64,000 bases of DNA from Phytopseudomonas seleniipraecipitans (lineage in GTDB: Bacteria > Pseudomonadota > Gammaproteobacteria > Pseudomonadales > Pseudomonadaceae): the NCBI RefSeq assembly GCF_900102335.1, contig NZ_FNBM01000006.1:62001-126000 (forward strand), in the 5' to 3' direction. Below, piece after piece: positions 26,396 to 35,515 of this stretch. The notes below the pieces were generated by a model. That model made no database searches, had not been told where the DNA came from, and was given only the letters and a program-made list of their open reading frames with translations. Both the position numbers and the translations under genes were made by a program. The stretch's first letter is position 1. The number at the start of each line of letters is the position of its first letter.

Positions 26396-27426
26396 TGGCT
26401 CGTGGCTCTCGGCTAGTGCTGATCACCTTTGCGTGCCTGCTATTGCTGGCTGCGGCGGTCATCGCCGGTGTGGCGCTGGGTGAGACCCCGATCCCGCCCT
26501 CCGTAGTCTTCCAGGTGCTGGCCAACAAGCTGTTCGGCGCAGGCTTCGTGCTTGACCCGATTGACGAAGGCATCGTCTGGAACTACCGGCTGACCCGCGC
26601 CCTGGTTGCCGCCAGTTGTGGGGCGGGCTTGGCGGTGTCTGGTGTGGTGCTGCAGGCACTGCTGCGCAATCCTCTGGCCGACCCTTACCTGCTCGGCATC
26701 TCCGCCGGTGCCTCTACGGGGGCTGTTTCGGTGGCCTTGCTGGGACTTGGCGCGGGCATGTTGTCCCTGTCCATGGGCGCGTTCATTGGTGCTATCGCCG
26801 CTTTCAGTCTGGTCGCTCTGTTGGCGAGGGCGGCGGGCGGCGGGGCGCTGAAGGGCACCGGTCAGATCATTCTTGCCGGCATCGCCGGCTCCCAGCTGTT
26901 CAATGCCATGACGTCGTTTCTGATCACTAAATCGGCTAGCGCCGAGCAGGCCCGCGGCATTATGTTCTGGCTGCTGGGCAACCTGAGCGGCGCCAACTGG
27001 CACGACGTAGCCCTGGCCGTGCCGGTGGCGCTGGCGGGCGTGTTGCTGGTGTCCTGGCATACCCGTGCGCTGGACGCCTTCACCTTCGGCGTCGAGTCGG
27101 CGGCGTCTCTAGGCGTGCCGGTGCGCCGTGTGCAGGCCGCACTGATTGCCTGTACTGCGCTGGTTACCGCCGTAATGGTGTCGATCGTCGGCTCAATCGG
27201 CTTTGTCGGGCTTGTGATTCCCCATGCGGCGCGGCTGCTGGTTGGGGTGCGGCATGGCCGGCTGGTGCCGGTGGCGGCGCTGACCGGCGCGGTATTCCTG
27301 ATCGCTGCCGATGTGCTGTCGCGCACCGTGATCAAGGGCCAGGTGCTGCCGATTGGTGTGGTTACCGCGTTGATCGGCGCGCCAGCCTTTGCGGTGATTC
27401 TGGTGCGTGGGAGGTGGGTGCGATGA
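26392..27426 (+). CDS. btuC: FecCD-family ABC permease (BtuC-like)
   Basis: A 344-residue inner-membrane permease with about ten helices. The family blocks are ALLRNPLADPYLLGISAGASTGA, GQIILAGIAGSQLFNAMTSF, and the EAA-like coupling loop followed by SIVGSIGFVGLVIPHAARLLVG. It overlaps the upstream binding-protein gene (ATGA) and the downstream ATPase gene (ATGA), so the three genes form a tightly coupled transporter operon. Riboswitch context favours cobalamin over ferric siderophores. ATG 26395 is an alternative start. Confidence 0.9.
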   Translation: MMARGSRLVLITFACLLLLAAAVIAGVALGETPIPPSVVFQVLANKLFGAGFVLDPIDEGIVWNYRLTRALVAASCGAGLAVSGVVLQALLRNPLADPYLLGISAGASTGAVSVALLGLGAGMLSLSMGAFIGAIAAFSLVALLARAAGGGALKGTGQIILAGIAGSQLFNAMTSFLITKSASAEQARGIMFWLLGNLSGANWHDVALAVPVALAGVLLVSWHTRALDAFTFGVESAASLGVPVRRVQAALIACTALVTAVMVSIVGSIGFVGLVIPHAARLLVGVRHGRLVPVAALTGAVFLIAADVLSRTVIKGQVLPIGVVTALIGAPAFAVILVRGRWVR

Positions 27427-28190
27427 CCACCGTACTGCAATGCAGCGCGTTGGGATGGGCGGTAAAAGGGCGTGCTATCGTCGCCGACGTCGACCTGCAC
27501 TTGCAGCAGGGTGAGACGCTCGGCCTGATCGGCCCCAATGGGTCGGGTAAGTCGACGTTGCTCAAGCTGCTCTCGGGCATCCGCCGACCGTGCAGCGGTC
27601 AAGTGCAGTTGCACGGCAAGCCGCTGGCGAGCCTGAGCCGCCGTGATGTCGCTCGGCAGGTCGCTTTCGTCGAGCAGCAGGCCGATACCGGCGATGCTGT
27701 CACGGTGCGCGATGCGGTGGAGCTGGGGCGTACGCCCTGGCTGTCTGCCTTGCAGCCCTGGTCGAGCGAGGACCAGCGGATCGTCGACCAGGCGCTGGCC
27801 GATGTCGACATGGCGCAAATGCCGGAGCGCGCGTGGAGCACGCTGTCCGGGGGCGAGCGACAGCGGGTGCACATCGCCCGTGCGCTGGCGCAAAAACCGC
27901 AGATTCTGCTGCTCGATGAGCCAACCAATCACCTGGATATCCAGCACCAACTGTCGATTCTCAACCTGGTGCGCGCCTTGCCGGTGACCACCCTGATCGC
28001 CCTGCATGATCTCAACCAGGCGCTGCAATGCGACCGTCTCGGGGTTATGGAACGCGGCCGCCTGGTGGCACTGGGTACGCCAGCCGAGGTGCTGACGACC
28101 GAACGTTTGCGTGACACCTTCGGCGTGCGCGGCCGCTACCTGGTCGACCCAGAAGACGGCGCGCGCGTGCTGCGCTTTCAACCTATCTGA
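27423..28190 (+). CDS. btuD: ABC transporter ATPase (BtuD-like)
   Basis: A 255-residue ATPase of the FecE/BtuD group. Walker A is GPNGSGKST, signature LSGGERQRVHIARAL, Walker B ILLLDEPTNHLD, and the switch His is in LIALHDLNQAL. The start at ATG 27423 overlaps the permease stop by four bases; the upstream ATG at 27414 is less likely. It powers the BtuC-like permease dimer for uptake across the inner membrane. It is followed after 15 bases by the pseudoazurin gene. Confidence 0.92.
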   Translation: MTTVLQCSALGWAVKGRAIVADVDLHLQQGETLGLIGPNGSGKSTLLKLLSGIRRPCSGQVQLHGKPLASLSRRDVARQVAFVEQQADTGDAVTVRDAVELGRTPWLSALQPWSSEDQRIVDQALADVDMAQMPERAWSTLSGGERQRVHIARALAQKPQILLLDEPTNHLDIQHQLSILNLVRALPVTTLIALHDLNQALQCDRLGVMERGRLVALGTPAEVLTTERLRDTFGVRGRYLVDPEDGARVLRFQPI

Positions 28191-28205
28191 CACGAGTGTT
28201 TTGTC

Positions 28206-28646
28206 ATGCGTATCTCTGCACGTTTTGCCTTGCTCGCCTGCATACTGGCTGCTACCCCGGCGCTGGCCGAGACCCATCAAGTGAAGATGCTCAATCGCGG
28301 AGAGTCCGGTGCCATGGTTTATGAGCCGGATTTTCTGGCCATCGCGCCAGGCGACAGCGTTAAGTTTATCGCCACCCATCCGACCCATAATGCCGCCAGC
28401 ATTCCCGGCTTTCTGCCGGCGGGTGCCGAGCCGTTCAAGGGCAAGATCAACGAAGAGATCGAGGTGATCTTCAGTGAGCCTGGCCTGTATGGCATTCAAT
28501 GTATTCCGCACCTGGCGATGGGCATGGTGATGCTGATTCAGGTGGGCGAGCCGTCAGCGAGCAACGTGAAGATCCCCGCGCAACTGCCTGCGCGAGCCAG
28601 GCAACGTTTCGAGCAGATCGTCCAGCGTGAGTTGTCGGCGCCATGA
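28206..28646 (+). CDS. Pseudoazurin (type I blue copper protein)
   Basis: A 146-residue periplasmic cupredoxin with a signal peptide of about 21 residues (ending TPALAETHQ). The copper ligands are His in ATHPTHNAAS and the Cys-His-Met set in GIQCIPHLAMGMVMLI. The pseudoazurin start HQVKMLNRGESGAMVYEPDFLAI is well conserved. Pseudoazurins pass electrons to denitrification reductases (NirK, NosZ) or peroxidases. No such enzyme is nearby; instead it directly follows a B12 transporter operon (15-base gap), so it may be under the same riboswitch-controlled transcript. Confidence 0.92.
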   Translation: MRISARFALLACILAATPALAETHQVKMLNRGESGAMVYEPDFLAIAPGDSVKFIATHPTHNAASIPGFLPAGAEPFKGKINEEIEVIFSEPGLYGIQCIPHLAMGMVMLIQVGEPSASNVKIPAQLPARARQRFEQIVQRELSAP

Positions 28647-28679
28647 ATTCGGCGATCTTTTCATGAGTTACCTGCAGCC

Positions 28680-29903
28680 GTGAGTCGAATACTGACCACC
28701 TTCGCCAGCCTGTCACCGGCGGCACGCGTGCTGGTGCTCAACAGCCTGGCGTTCAACTTCGGCTTTTATCTGTTGGTGCCATACCTGGCTGGCCATCTCA
28801 GTGGAACGCTGGGCCTGGCAGGCTGGGCCGTTGGCCTGGTGCTTGGCATACGAGTGTTCAGCCAGCAGGGGTTGTTTCTGTTTGGTGGGTTACTGGGCGA
28901 CCGCATCGGTTATCGACGCGCCATTCTTATCGGTTGCCTGGTGCGTTGCGTGGGCTTCGCGCTGTTGGGGTTTTCCGAAAGCCTTACGATTCTGCTGGTC
29001 GCTGCCTGCATCAGCGGTTTCGCCGGGGCGTTATTCACGCCCTGCGCGCAGGCCTACCTGGCTGACGAGTGCCAGGATGCGACGCTGCGCAAGCAGGCGT
29101 TCGCCTTGCAGAACATGGCCAGCACGGCGGGCATGCTGCTTGGGCCGTTGGCTGGCCTGGGGCTTATTGGTATCGACTTTGCCGTATCCGGCAGCGTAGC
29201 GGCCGGCATGTTTTTGTTGATGACTCTGGTGCAGTGGCGCTTCCTGCCCATCAAGGAGCTGGTGTCCGGTGAGCAACCGGTGACCATGCTGCGCCAGTGC
29301 CTGGACATGCTGCGGCAGCGCGCCTTCCTGCGCTTTGCCTTGCTGGCAGCCGCCTATCCGCTGCTGTTCCATCCGCTTTACCTGGCGATTCCGGCTTACA
29401 GCCATGCGCATGGCGGTGGCCAGGCGTGGATCACCCGTGTATTCGTCGTTACCGCTCTGCTCGGTGTGCTGCTGCAAATGCCGGTCAGCGCGCTTCGCCA
29501 ACGCTGGTTGAATGAAGGGCAGGGCATGGGCCTGGGGTTGGCATTGATGGCTGCCAGCTATGGCGTGTTGGCGGAACCCATAGCCGGGTTGCTGAATCCG
29601 CAGTGGGCTGTGCTGCTGATGGCCGCGCTGCTCAGCCTTGGCAGCCTGCTGGTGCTGCCTCTGCTGTCGGCGCATGTACCGTATTACGCACAGCGCGGTC
29701 AGATGGCCGCCTATTACGGCTTCTTCGCTGGCGTGGGTGGCCTGGTTGCATTGTTCAGCAACGTGCTGATTGGTCGCTTGTTGCCGGCAAATCAGGCGCC
29801 ACCGCAGCTCCTGTGGTGGGCATTGCTCTGCATTGGAACAGCCGCTGCCTGCGGCCTTTGGCGACATATGGCGCGCTTGCCTCTCAATAAAGAGCAACCA
29901 TGA
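28680..29903 (+). CDS. MFS transporter (MdtH-like)
   Basis: A 407-residue major facilitator with about 12 helices. The motif-A loop is GGLLGDRIGYRRAILIG between helices 2 and 3. The helix-3/4 region FAGALFTPCAQAYLADEC resembles the MdtH/multidrug exporter branch. The start is GTG 28680, the only plausible in-frame start in this interval; the nearby ATG at 28663 runs into a stop. It lies 33 bases after pseudoazurin and could be in the same transcription unit as btuFCD. The substrate is unknown; corrinoid-related export or drug efflux are both possible. Confidence 0.85.
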   Translation: MSRILTTFASLSPAARVLVLNSLAFNFGFYLLVPYLAGHLSGTLGLAGWAVGLVLGIRVFSQQGLFLFGGLLGDRIGYRRAILIGCLVRCVGFALLGFSESLTILLVAACISGFAGALFTPCAQAYLADECQDATLRKQAFALQNMASTAGMLLGPLAGLGLIGIDFAVSGSVAAGMFLLMTLVQWRFLPIKELVSGEQPVTMLRQCLDMLRQRAFLRFALLAAAYPLLFHPLYLAIPAYSHAHGGGQAWITRVFVVTALLGVLLQMPVSALRQRWLNEGQGMGLGLALMAASYGVLAEPIAGLLNPQWAVLLMAALLSLGSLLVLPLLSAHVPYYAQRGQMAAYYGFFAGVGGLVALFSNVLIGRLLPANQAPPQLLWWALLCIGTAAACGLWRHMARLPLNKEQP

Positions 29904-29949
29904 ACAGGATCTGACCGAAAGCCCACGACCTGTACTACCTTATCCGTTT

Positions 29950-30015
29950 GTAAATATCTCCCTGATCGCGTGGCGCGAGGTAGCGAGACGCTCGGCTTGA
30001 CGATGAGATATTTAC
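29950..30015. repeat. Isolated long inverted repeat
   Basis: GTAAATATCTC (29950-29960) and GAGATATTTAC (30005-30015) are perfect 11-bp reverse complements flanking 44 bases, inside which GCGAG and CTCG also pair. The AT-rich arms stand out in a GC-rich setting. It lies about 75 bp upstream of the orphan ORF at 30092 and has no T-run expected of a terminator. Confidence 0.55.
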
Positions 30016-30091
30016 TGAAGTGGCAGCGGGACAGATAACAGTCGTCACTGCTGAGAGAAGAGACAAATGTTTTCCGTAATCAGGAGGTTGT

Positions 30092-30604
30092 ATGACACAG
30101 GAAAGAATCAATCTACGGGACATGATGATCTGCGGTAATGATGTGGTCGAGCGTTTGGAGCGTAGCTTTATGGCTGCTCATGAAAAGGTGGCGCTCAAAT
30201 TCCTGGACAACATCATTTCCAACTCGAATGCAGTTTTGCTTTTGATCAATAATGATTTCGACCGAGAAGCCGCCGCAGTCAATCGAATAGCGATTGAACA
30301 CCTGATCAACCTGGCCGCCTTGATCAAGCACCCTGACCACCTTGAGACCCTGCTTTCACCAGGCAAGAACGATATCCCCAAAACCCTGGCAATGATTGCC
30401 GGTGGCAATGAACAGGGCGCTGATGTCGATCTGCAAGGCTCACTCTATGATGGTTCCTATCGCGAACTCTCGGCCACTTACGCACATTCCACCATCGCTA
30501 CAATCAGCACGCACCCTGATGCCGCACAAACATTGGAAAATATGACGAACCTCATCAGCTTAGGGATTGGCTTCCTGGAAGGCCGCTCACAGGGAATGGC
30601 GTGA
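30092..30604 (+). CDS. Hypothetical protein, helical, DUF5677-like?
   Basis: A 170-residue cytoplasmic protein, mostly helical, with AGGAGG eight bases before the ATG. The block HEKVALKFLDNIISNSNAVLLL followed by REAAAVNRIAIEHLINLAALIKHP recalls DUF5677-type proteins (helix pairs with an ARS-type core), but this resemblance is weak. Codon use is less GC-rich than the surrounding genes, which suggests horizontal transfer. It is preceded by an unusual inverted repeat and has no functional partner next to it. The function is unknown. Confidence 0.65.
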   Translation: MTQERINLRDMMICGNDVVERLERSFMAAHEKVALKFLDNIISNSNAVLLLINNDFDREAAAVNRIAIEHLINLAALIKHPDHLETLLSPGKNDIPKTLAMIAGGNEQGADVDLQGSLYDGSYRELSATYAHSTIATISTHPDAAQTLENMTNLISLGIGFLEGRSQGMA

Positions 30605-30683
30605 TATTTGTCTGTCGTCAAGGTATTGGATTGAAACGCAGCGCCAGCGTGCTCTGGCCTGAGCTCTCCGGGAGTATTTAGAC

Positions 30684-31082
30684 GTGTCGGTGTTTTTGTT
30701 GCGCCAGTTAGTGATGGGCAGCGTGCTGCTCTTGGCGTGTGCGTTGCCTGCCCAGGCTGCGTTCACCCTGCCTGGCGATGCCATGCGTTGCACCGGCAGT
30801 GCCACGTTAGTCAATTGCAGTGATCGCTTCGGCAATCATTACGGCATCGTTCAGCAGGGCAGTGACACCCTGATGCGCGGCTTCGATGCCATCAGCGGGC
30901 AGCGTTGGGCGCAGACCAGTACCACCTACGGCCGTTTGCAGCTGTTTACGGGGATTAGCAGCAACGGCGAGCTGTGGATAGGAACCAGCAGGCGCATCGG
31001 CTGGAATGTGGTCAGCCGGTTTTCCAGCTCGAAGGGCGAGCGTGATCGGGTCAATTGCAACCGCATGATTGGCTGCCAGTAA
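30684..31082 (+). CDS. Exported hypothetical protein with four cysteines
   Basis: A 132-residue protein starting at GTG 30684 with GGGAG nine bases upstream. The N-terminus MSVFLLRQLVMGSVLLLACALPAQA is a signal peptide. The mature part begins AFTLPGDAMRCTGS and has Cys in MRCTGS, VNCSD, VNCNRM and GCQ, an even number suited to two disulfides. The mature chain is beta-rich. I do not recognise a domain. It sits alone between an orphan gene and mscS. Confidence 0.7.
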   Translation: MSVFLLRQLVMGSVLLLACALPAQAAFTLPGDAMRCTGSATLVNCSDRFGNHYGIVQQGSDTLMRGFDAISGQRWAQTSTTYGRLQLFTGISSNGELWIGTSRRIGWNVVSRFSSSKGERDRVNCNRMIGCQ

Positions 31083-31147
31083 GGTTTCATGAGCGTGCGC
31101 AGGGCGGGAGAATCGCCCTGCGGATCTCAACGTGGATGCAGAGCCAA

Positions 31148-32287
31148 TTAATTGAAACGCGGCAGCCGTTGATCGTGCCCGGCCGAATCATCCTGCTGTT
31201 CATGCTGAGGCAGGCCGGCGACTTTCAGTGTCGGCATCTTCTCGCCGACCAGGCGCAGATCGCGACGCGGCAGGGCAAAGCGCACATCCAGCTCGCGCAA
31301 CGCATCGAGCAGTTGCAGGTTGATTTCCTGCTGGATGTCCATGTACTGGTTGTAGTCCGAACTCTCCACGATGTAGACCACCTCGAAGGTCAACTGGCTC
31401 TCGTCGAAACCCAGAAAATGCGCACGGTCGAACCTGGCTTTGGGTGTGGCGCGAATGATCTCGCCAACCCGTTCGGATACCCGGCGGACCTTGTCGCTTG
31501 GCGTGTCGTAGCTCACACCGAACTTGAACACGATACGCCGCGTCTCCATGCGCTTATAGTTGTGCACGATTTGACGCAGCAGGTCGGCGTTGGCGCACAC
31601 CACCTGCTCGCCGCTGAGGCTGCGGATGCGCGTGGTCTTCAGGCCAATATGTTCGATGCTCCCGGCCACTTCGCCGAAGACCACGAAATCGCCGATCTCG
31701 AACGGCTTGTCGACCCCGATCGACAGTGAGGCGAACACATCACCCAGAACCTGCTGCACTGCCAGAGCGACTGCGATACCACCGACACCTAGGCTGGCTA
31801 CCAGCGCGGTGATGTCGACGCCGAGGTTGGCAAGGATCGACAGCAGCATCACCGACCAGACGACGATCAGCACCATGATGCTGATGATGGTGGTCATCAC
31901 CGGGTTATAACCGGTACCGCCATGCTTGCCTACGACCAAGCTGCGTGACCACAGGCGCACGCCGGTGTCGACCCACAGGGCGATCTGCAACGCGAGGGCA
32001 ACGAACCAGGTGTGGCTCAGCGCAGACTGCCAGCTGCCGGGAAGATCCGGCACGCGCAGCGCCAGCAATAGCGAGAAGGCGAGCAATAGAAAACGGCTGG
32101 TACGCCCGATGACCACAGCGACGAAATGCTGCCAGTTTCCTTCCTTGCCTTGCGACCAAGTGACCAGGCGCTTATGCAGGATGCCGACCACGGTGCGCAG
32201 TACGGTGTAAATCACCGCGGTCGCAACCACCACGATACCGATGCTGAGCCACAGATCGCGGTCGAGCCACATATTCCACTGTTCCAT
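31148..32287 (-). CDS. MscS-family mechanosensitive channel
   Basis: A 379-residue inner-membrane channel of the small-conductance mechanosensitive family. Three or four N-terminal helices are followed by the pore-lining helix and MscS beta domain: ITALVASLGVGGIAVALAVQ, then LGDVFASLSIGVDKPFEIGDFVVFGEVAGSIEHIGLKTTRI. The C-terminal domain ends in a polar tail with several Glu/Gln residues and HEQQDDSAGHDQR. It opens under membrane tension to release solutes during hypo-osmotic shock. Longer N-terminally than E. coli MscS (286 aa), it is more like the YbdG-type or plant-like MscS group. Confidence 0.9.
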   Translation of the reverse strand: MEQWNMWLDRDLWLSIGIVVVATAVIYTVLRTVVGILHKRLVTWSQGKEGNWQHFVAVVIGRTSRFLLLAFSLLLALRVPDLPGSWQSALSHTWFVALALQIALWVDTGVRLWSRSLVVGKHGGTGYNPVMTTIISIMVLIVVWSVMLLSILANLGVDITALVASLGVGGIAVALAVQQVLGDVFASLSIGVDKPFEIGDFVVFGEVAGSIEHIGLKTTRIRSLSGEQVVCANADLLRQIVHNYKRMETRRIVFKFGVSYDTPSDKVRRVSERVGEIIRATPKARFDRAHFLGFDESQLTFEVVYIVESSDYNQYMDIQQEINLQLLDALRELDVRFALPRRDLRLVGEKMPTLKVAGLPQHEQQDDSAGHDQRLPRFN

Positions 32288-32426
32288 TTCGGGTCTCCAG
32301 ATAAAGCCGATACAGGTTTCTGTAGGCCTCAGGACCGAGAAGTTCCACTCAATGGCTTGGATGGCTGAATTGATGACCGAGAAATTGCATCATTGCGCGC
32401 CGGCCCGGGGGCGCTGCAGGCAACGC

Positions 32427-32834
32427 TCAGCTTGTCGCGGGCAGGCCCATCAGCTGGCGGAAACGCCGCGGCTCGACCTGACGAATCACCATCAGGGCGC
32501 CGAGTGTGCGGGCCGGTGAGGTTGAGAGAGATGTGGCGGGCATGACATCGGGCAGTTGAATCCGCCAACTGTCGATCAATGCCGCAGGCTCGTTCGCGGC
32601 GCCCAGCAAGTCGGTTGCGCGAACCTGCACACCCATGTTTGCCGCCAGCTTCAGAGATTGTTGCACCAGCGCTTGTGCCATCTCACGCTGCTCGCCAGGG
32701 TTGGCCGCCGCGAAGTGCAGCAACCATTGTGCCATCGGTTTGCGGCACTGCGCTGCAAGGCCCCGAAAGCGCCTGATAAGCAGGTAGCCGGCGGCAACCA
32801 GCACGATTGTCATTGCGGTGAAAAGCAGTTCCAT
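32427..32834 (-). CDS. Hypothetical membrane-anchored protein
   Basis: A 135-residue protein with one N-terminal hydrophobic helix (MELLFTAMTIVLVAAGYLLIRRF) and a cytoplasmic helical domain (MAQALVQQSLKLAANMGVQ; ending LMGLPATS). I start at ATG 32834 so that the helix is at the N-terminus; an in-frame ATG at 32894 gives an unlikely polar extension. No family recognised. It lies downstream of no obvious partner, between mscS and an oxidoreductase on the same strand. Confidence 0.6.
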   Translation of the reverse strand: MELLFTAMTIVLVAAGYLLIRRFRGLAAQCRKPMAQWLLHFAAANPGEQREMAQALVQQSLKLAANMGVQVRATDLLGAANEPAALIDSWRIQLPDVMPATSLSTSPARTLGALMVIRQVEPRRFRQLMGLPATS

Positions 32835-33105
32835 CACGGCTCCGCGCACGAAAGAAATAGCCTGGCCCCGACGGGGCGACCAGCATGGCGGCAAACTACC
32901 TGATCAAGCTGCGGCGCCTCAAGCGCTTTTATGGCTTATTGCCATCTTTTTTTGTAGGGTGCAGTGGGGGCGTGCTGGCGAGGATAAGAGGGGGAGGTGC
33001 TGCTTTACGCGCAGAGGCCCAGAGGCGCAGGAGAGCTGATGATTACAGACCTATCGGATGCAACCACGTCGACCGAGCGGCAGGGCCGCCGCTCGGTCGC
33101 AGGCG

Positions 33106-34110
33106 TTAGACCTTGAGGACGAGCTTGCCGAAGTTTTCACCCTTGAACAGCTTGAGCAGGGTTTCCGGGAAGGTTTCCAGGCCTTCGACGATATGTTCCT
33201 TGGATTTGATCTTGCCGCTCGCCAGCCAACCACCGATTTCAGCGGCCGCGCTGCCGAAGTTGGCGGCGTGATCCATGACCACAAAACCTTCCATGCGTGC
33301 ACGGTTGACCAGCAATGACAGATAATTGGCCGGGCCTTTGACTGCTTCTTTGTTGTTGTACTGGCTGATCGCGCCGCAGATCACGATCCGTGCTTTCGGC
33401 GCGAGGCGGCCCAGCACAGCGTCCAGGGTCTCGCCGCCGACGTTGTCGAAATACACATCGACGCCCTTTGGGCATTCGCGCTTGAGCGCCTCGGGCAGCG
33501 ACTCGCTCTTGTAGTCGATGGCCGCATCGAAACCCAGCTCATCGGTCAGGTAGGCACATTTCTCTGCGCCACCGGCAATGCCGATCACGCGACAGCCCTT
33601 GAGCTTGGCAATCTGCCCGGCAATGCTGCCCACGGCACCGGCGGCGCCAGACAGTACAACGGTGTCACCACTTTTCGGCGCGCCGACGTCGAGCAGGGCG
33701 AAGTAGGCGGTCATGCCGGTCATGCCCAAGGCCGACAGGTACACGGGCAGTGGCGCGCGCTTGGGGTCGACTTTATAGAAGCCCTTTGGCTCGCCAAGGA
33801 AATAGTCCTGCACGCCGAGGGCGCCATTGACGTGATCACCGACAGCGTAATCCGGATGCTTGGACGCCACCACCTCACCCACGCCCAGCGCACGCATCAC
33901 GTCACCCAGGCCGACCGGTGCGATATACGACTTGCCTTCGTTCATCCAGCCGCGCATGGCCGGGTCAAGCGACAGATAGAGGTTCTTCACCAGAATCTGT
34001 CCGTCAGTGGGCTCACCGACCGGCTTTTCCACGTAATCGAAGGTGTCGCGGCTGACCATGCCGGTGGGGCGTTTGGCGAGCAGGAACTGGCGGTTTAGCT
34101 GAGTGGACAT
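33106..34110 (-). CDS. Zinc-less NADP-dependent oxidoreductase (MDR superfamily)
   Basis: A 334-residue medium-chain dehydrogenase/reductase of the leukotriene-B4-dehydrogenase/alkenal-reductase group. It starts NRQFLLAKRPTGMVSRDTFDYVE, has DPAMRGWMN and the Rossmann motif GAAGAVGSIAGQIAKLKGC, and lacks structural zinc cysteines. These enzymes reduce alpha,beta-unsaturated aldehydes and ketones with NADPH. The start at ATG 34110 is the family norm; upstream codons to 34158 are not conserved. It is a single gene. Confidence 0.9.
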   Translation of the reverse strand: MSTQLNRQFLLAKRPTGMVSRDTFDYVEKPVGEPTDGQILVKNLYLSLDPAMRGWMNEGKSYIAPVGLGDVMRALGVGEVVASKHPDYAVGDHVNGALGVQDYFLGEPKGFYKVDPKRAPLPVYLSALGMTGMTAYFALLDVGAPKSGDTVVLSGAAGAVGSIAGQIAKLKGCRVIGIAGGAEKCAYLTDELGFDAAIDYKSESLPEALKRECPKGVDVYFDNVGGETLDAVLGRLAPKARIVICGAISQYNNKEAVKGPANYLSLLVNRARMEGFVVMDHAANFGSAAAEIGGWLASGKIKSKEHIVEGLETFPETLLKLFKGENFGKLVLKV

Positions 34111-34318
34111 GAGAAGCCTCCGTAGAAATAAGTACTGTTGATAAGCCTCGGACTGCAAATTCTCAAGGATGTCGCGGTGGCCGAATGGTCAACGATCCAT
34201 CGAGCTGATGGGCCTGGCTATCTGATCCGGCAGATTCAACATATCCAACGCGGCTAACTCGCTCGGTTGCGGCGCGTGATTTTCCGGGCTTCGCCAATCG
34301 TGTAAAGGCGACAAGCGC

Positions 34319-35515
34319 TCAGGCGCGCCTGCCGCCGTTGAGCAGCATCAACGTCACCAGCCCCGCGACGATGCCCCAGAACGCCGAGCCGACCCCGAAC
34401 AGCGTCATCCCAGACGCGGTGACGAGAAAGGTGATAAGCGCCGCTTCGCGTTCCTTCGCCTCGCTCATGGCCTGGGTAAGGCCGCCGATGATCGAGGCGA
34501 ACAACGCCAGGGCGGCGATCGACAGGATCAGCGCCTTGGGCAGGGCGGCGAACAGGGCCGCGAGGGTGGCGCCAAACAGCCCGGCAATGCCGTAGAACAC
34601 CCCGCACCAGATGGCCGCCGTATAGCGCTTTTTCGGGTCTTCATGGGCCTCCGGGCCGGCGCAGATCGCGGCACTGATGGCGGCCATGTGGATGCCGTGG
34701 GAGCCGAACGGGGCCAGCAGAATCGACACCAGGCTGGTGGTGTTGAGCAATGGCGATGCCGGCACGTCATAACCATTGGCACGCAGCACGGCCATGCCCG
34801 GCAGGTTCTGCGAAGCCATGGCGACGATGAACAGCGGGATGCCGATGCTGATTGCCGCCGCGATGGAAAAGCTCGGCGTGGTCCATTCCGGTGTCGCCAG
34901 TTGCAGTTCGAACTCGGAGAAATTCAGCAGCCCTAGAGTGCCTGCCAGCACGCAGCCAACCAGCAGCGCCGCCAGTACCGCGTAGCGGGGCAGCAGGCGT
35001 TTGCCCAGCAGATACGCGAACAGCATGGCAATCACCAGCAGCGGTTGTTGCTCGGCGGCCACGCAGATTTCCAGGGCAATCTTGAACAGCACGCCAGCTA
35101 GCAGGGCGGCGGCGATGGAGCCGGGGATGCGCCGCATGATGCGGTCGAAGCTGCCGGTGAGGCCGCAGACCAGGATCAATGCCGAGCAGAGAATGTAGGC
35201 GCCGATTGCCTCGCTATACGGTACGCCAGGCAGGCTGGTGATCAGCAATGCCGCGCCGGGGGTCGACCAGGCGACCATCACCGGGGCGCGGTAGCGCAGC
35301 GAGAGGCCGATGCAGGTCACCGCCATGCCGATTGACAGCGCCCATATCCAGGAAGAGATCTGCCCGGCGCTGAGCCCGGCAGCCTGGCCCGCCTGGAACA
35401 TCAGCACCAGCGAGCTGGTGTAGCCCGTGAGCATGCCGATAAAGCCGGCTACTACGGCGGAGGTCGAGGTGTCGGCCAGGGGGCGCAGGCGAGGGCGGCT
35501 GCTCTCGAGCATCAC
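34319..35515 (-). CDS. BenE-family benzoate/proton symporter-like permease
   Basis: A 398-residue inner-membrane protein with about 11-12 helices. The BenE signatures TGYTSSLVLMFQAGQAAG, APVMVAWSTPGAALL and LAPFGSHGIHMAAISAAICAG are visible. Family members carry benzoate or related aromatic acids, but paralogues outside ben clusters are common and no benABCD genes are here. Its start overlaps the end of the LysE gene by four bases (ATGA), so the two are co-translated, and the pair may export and import related small molecules. Confidence 0.87.
   Translation of the reverse strand: MMLESSRPRLRPLADTSTSAVVAGFIGMLTGYTSSLVLMFQAGQAAGLSAGQISSWIWALSIGMAVTCIGLSLRYRAPVMVAWSTPGAALLITSLPGVPYSEAIGAYILCSALILVCGLTGSFDRIMRRIPGSIAAALLAGVLFKIALEICVAAEQQPLLVIAMLFAYLLGKRLLPRYAVLAALLVGCVLAGTLGLLNFSEFELQLATPEWTTPSFSIAAAISIGIPLFIVAMASQNLPGMAVLRANGYDVPASPLLNTTSLVSILLAPFGSHGIHMAAISAAICAGPEAHEDPKKRYTAAIWCGVFYGIAGLFGATLAALFAALPKALILSIAALALFASIIGGLTQAMSEAKEREAALITFLVTASGMTLFGVGSAFWGIVAGLVTLMLLNGGRRA

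Noticed and set aside
26862..28511. 549-codon open frame on the minus strand
   Set aside because: Antisense to the clear btuC, btuD and pseudoazurin genes; repetitive Arg/His/Gln-rich composition typical of a shadow frame.
32895..33105. Small gene in the gap before the MDR oxidoreductase
   Set aside because: Only short frames without ribosome sites or recognisable protein character; treated as intergenic.
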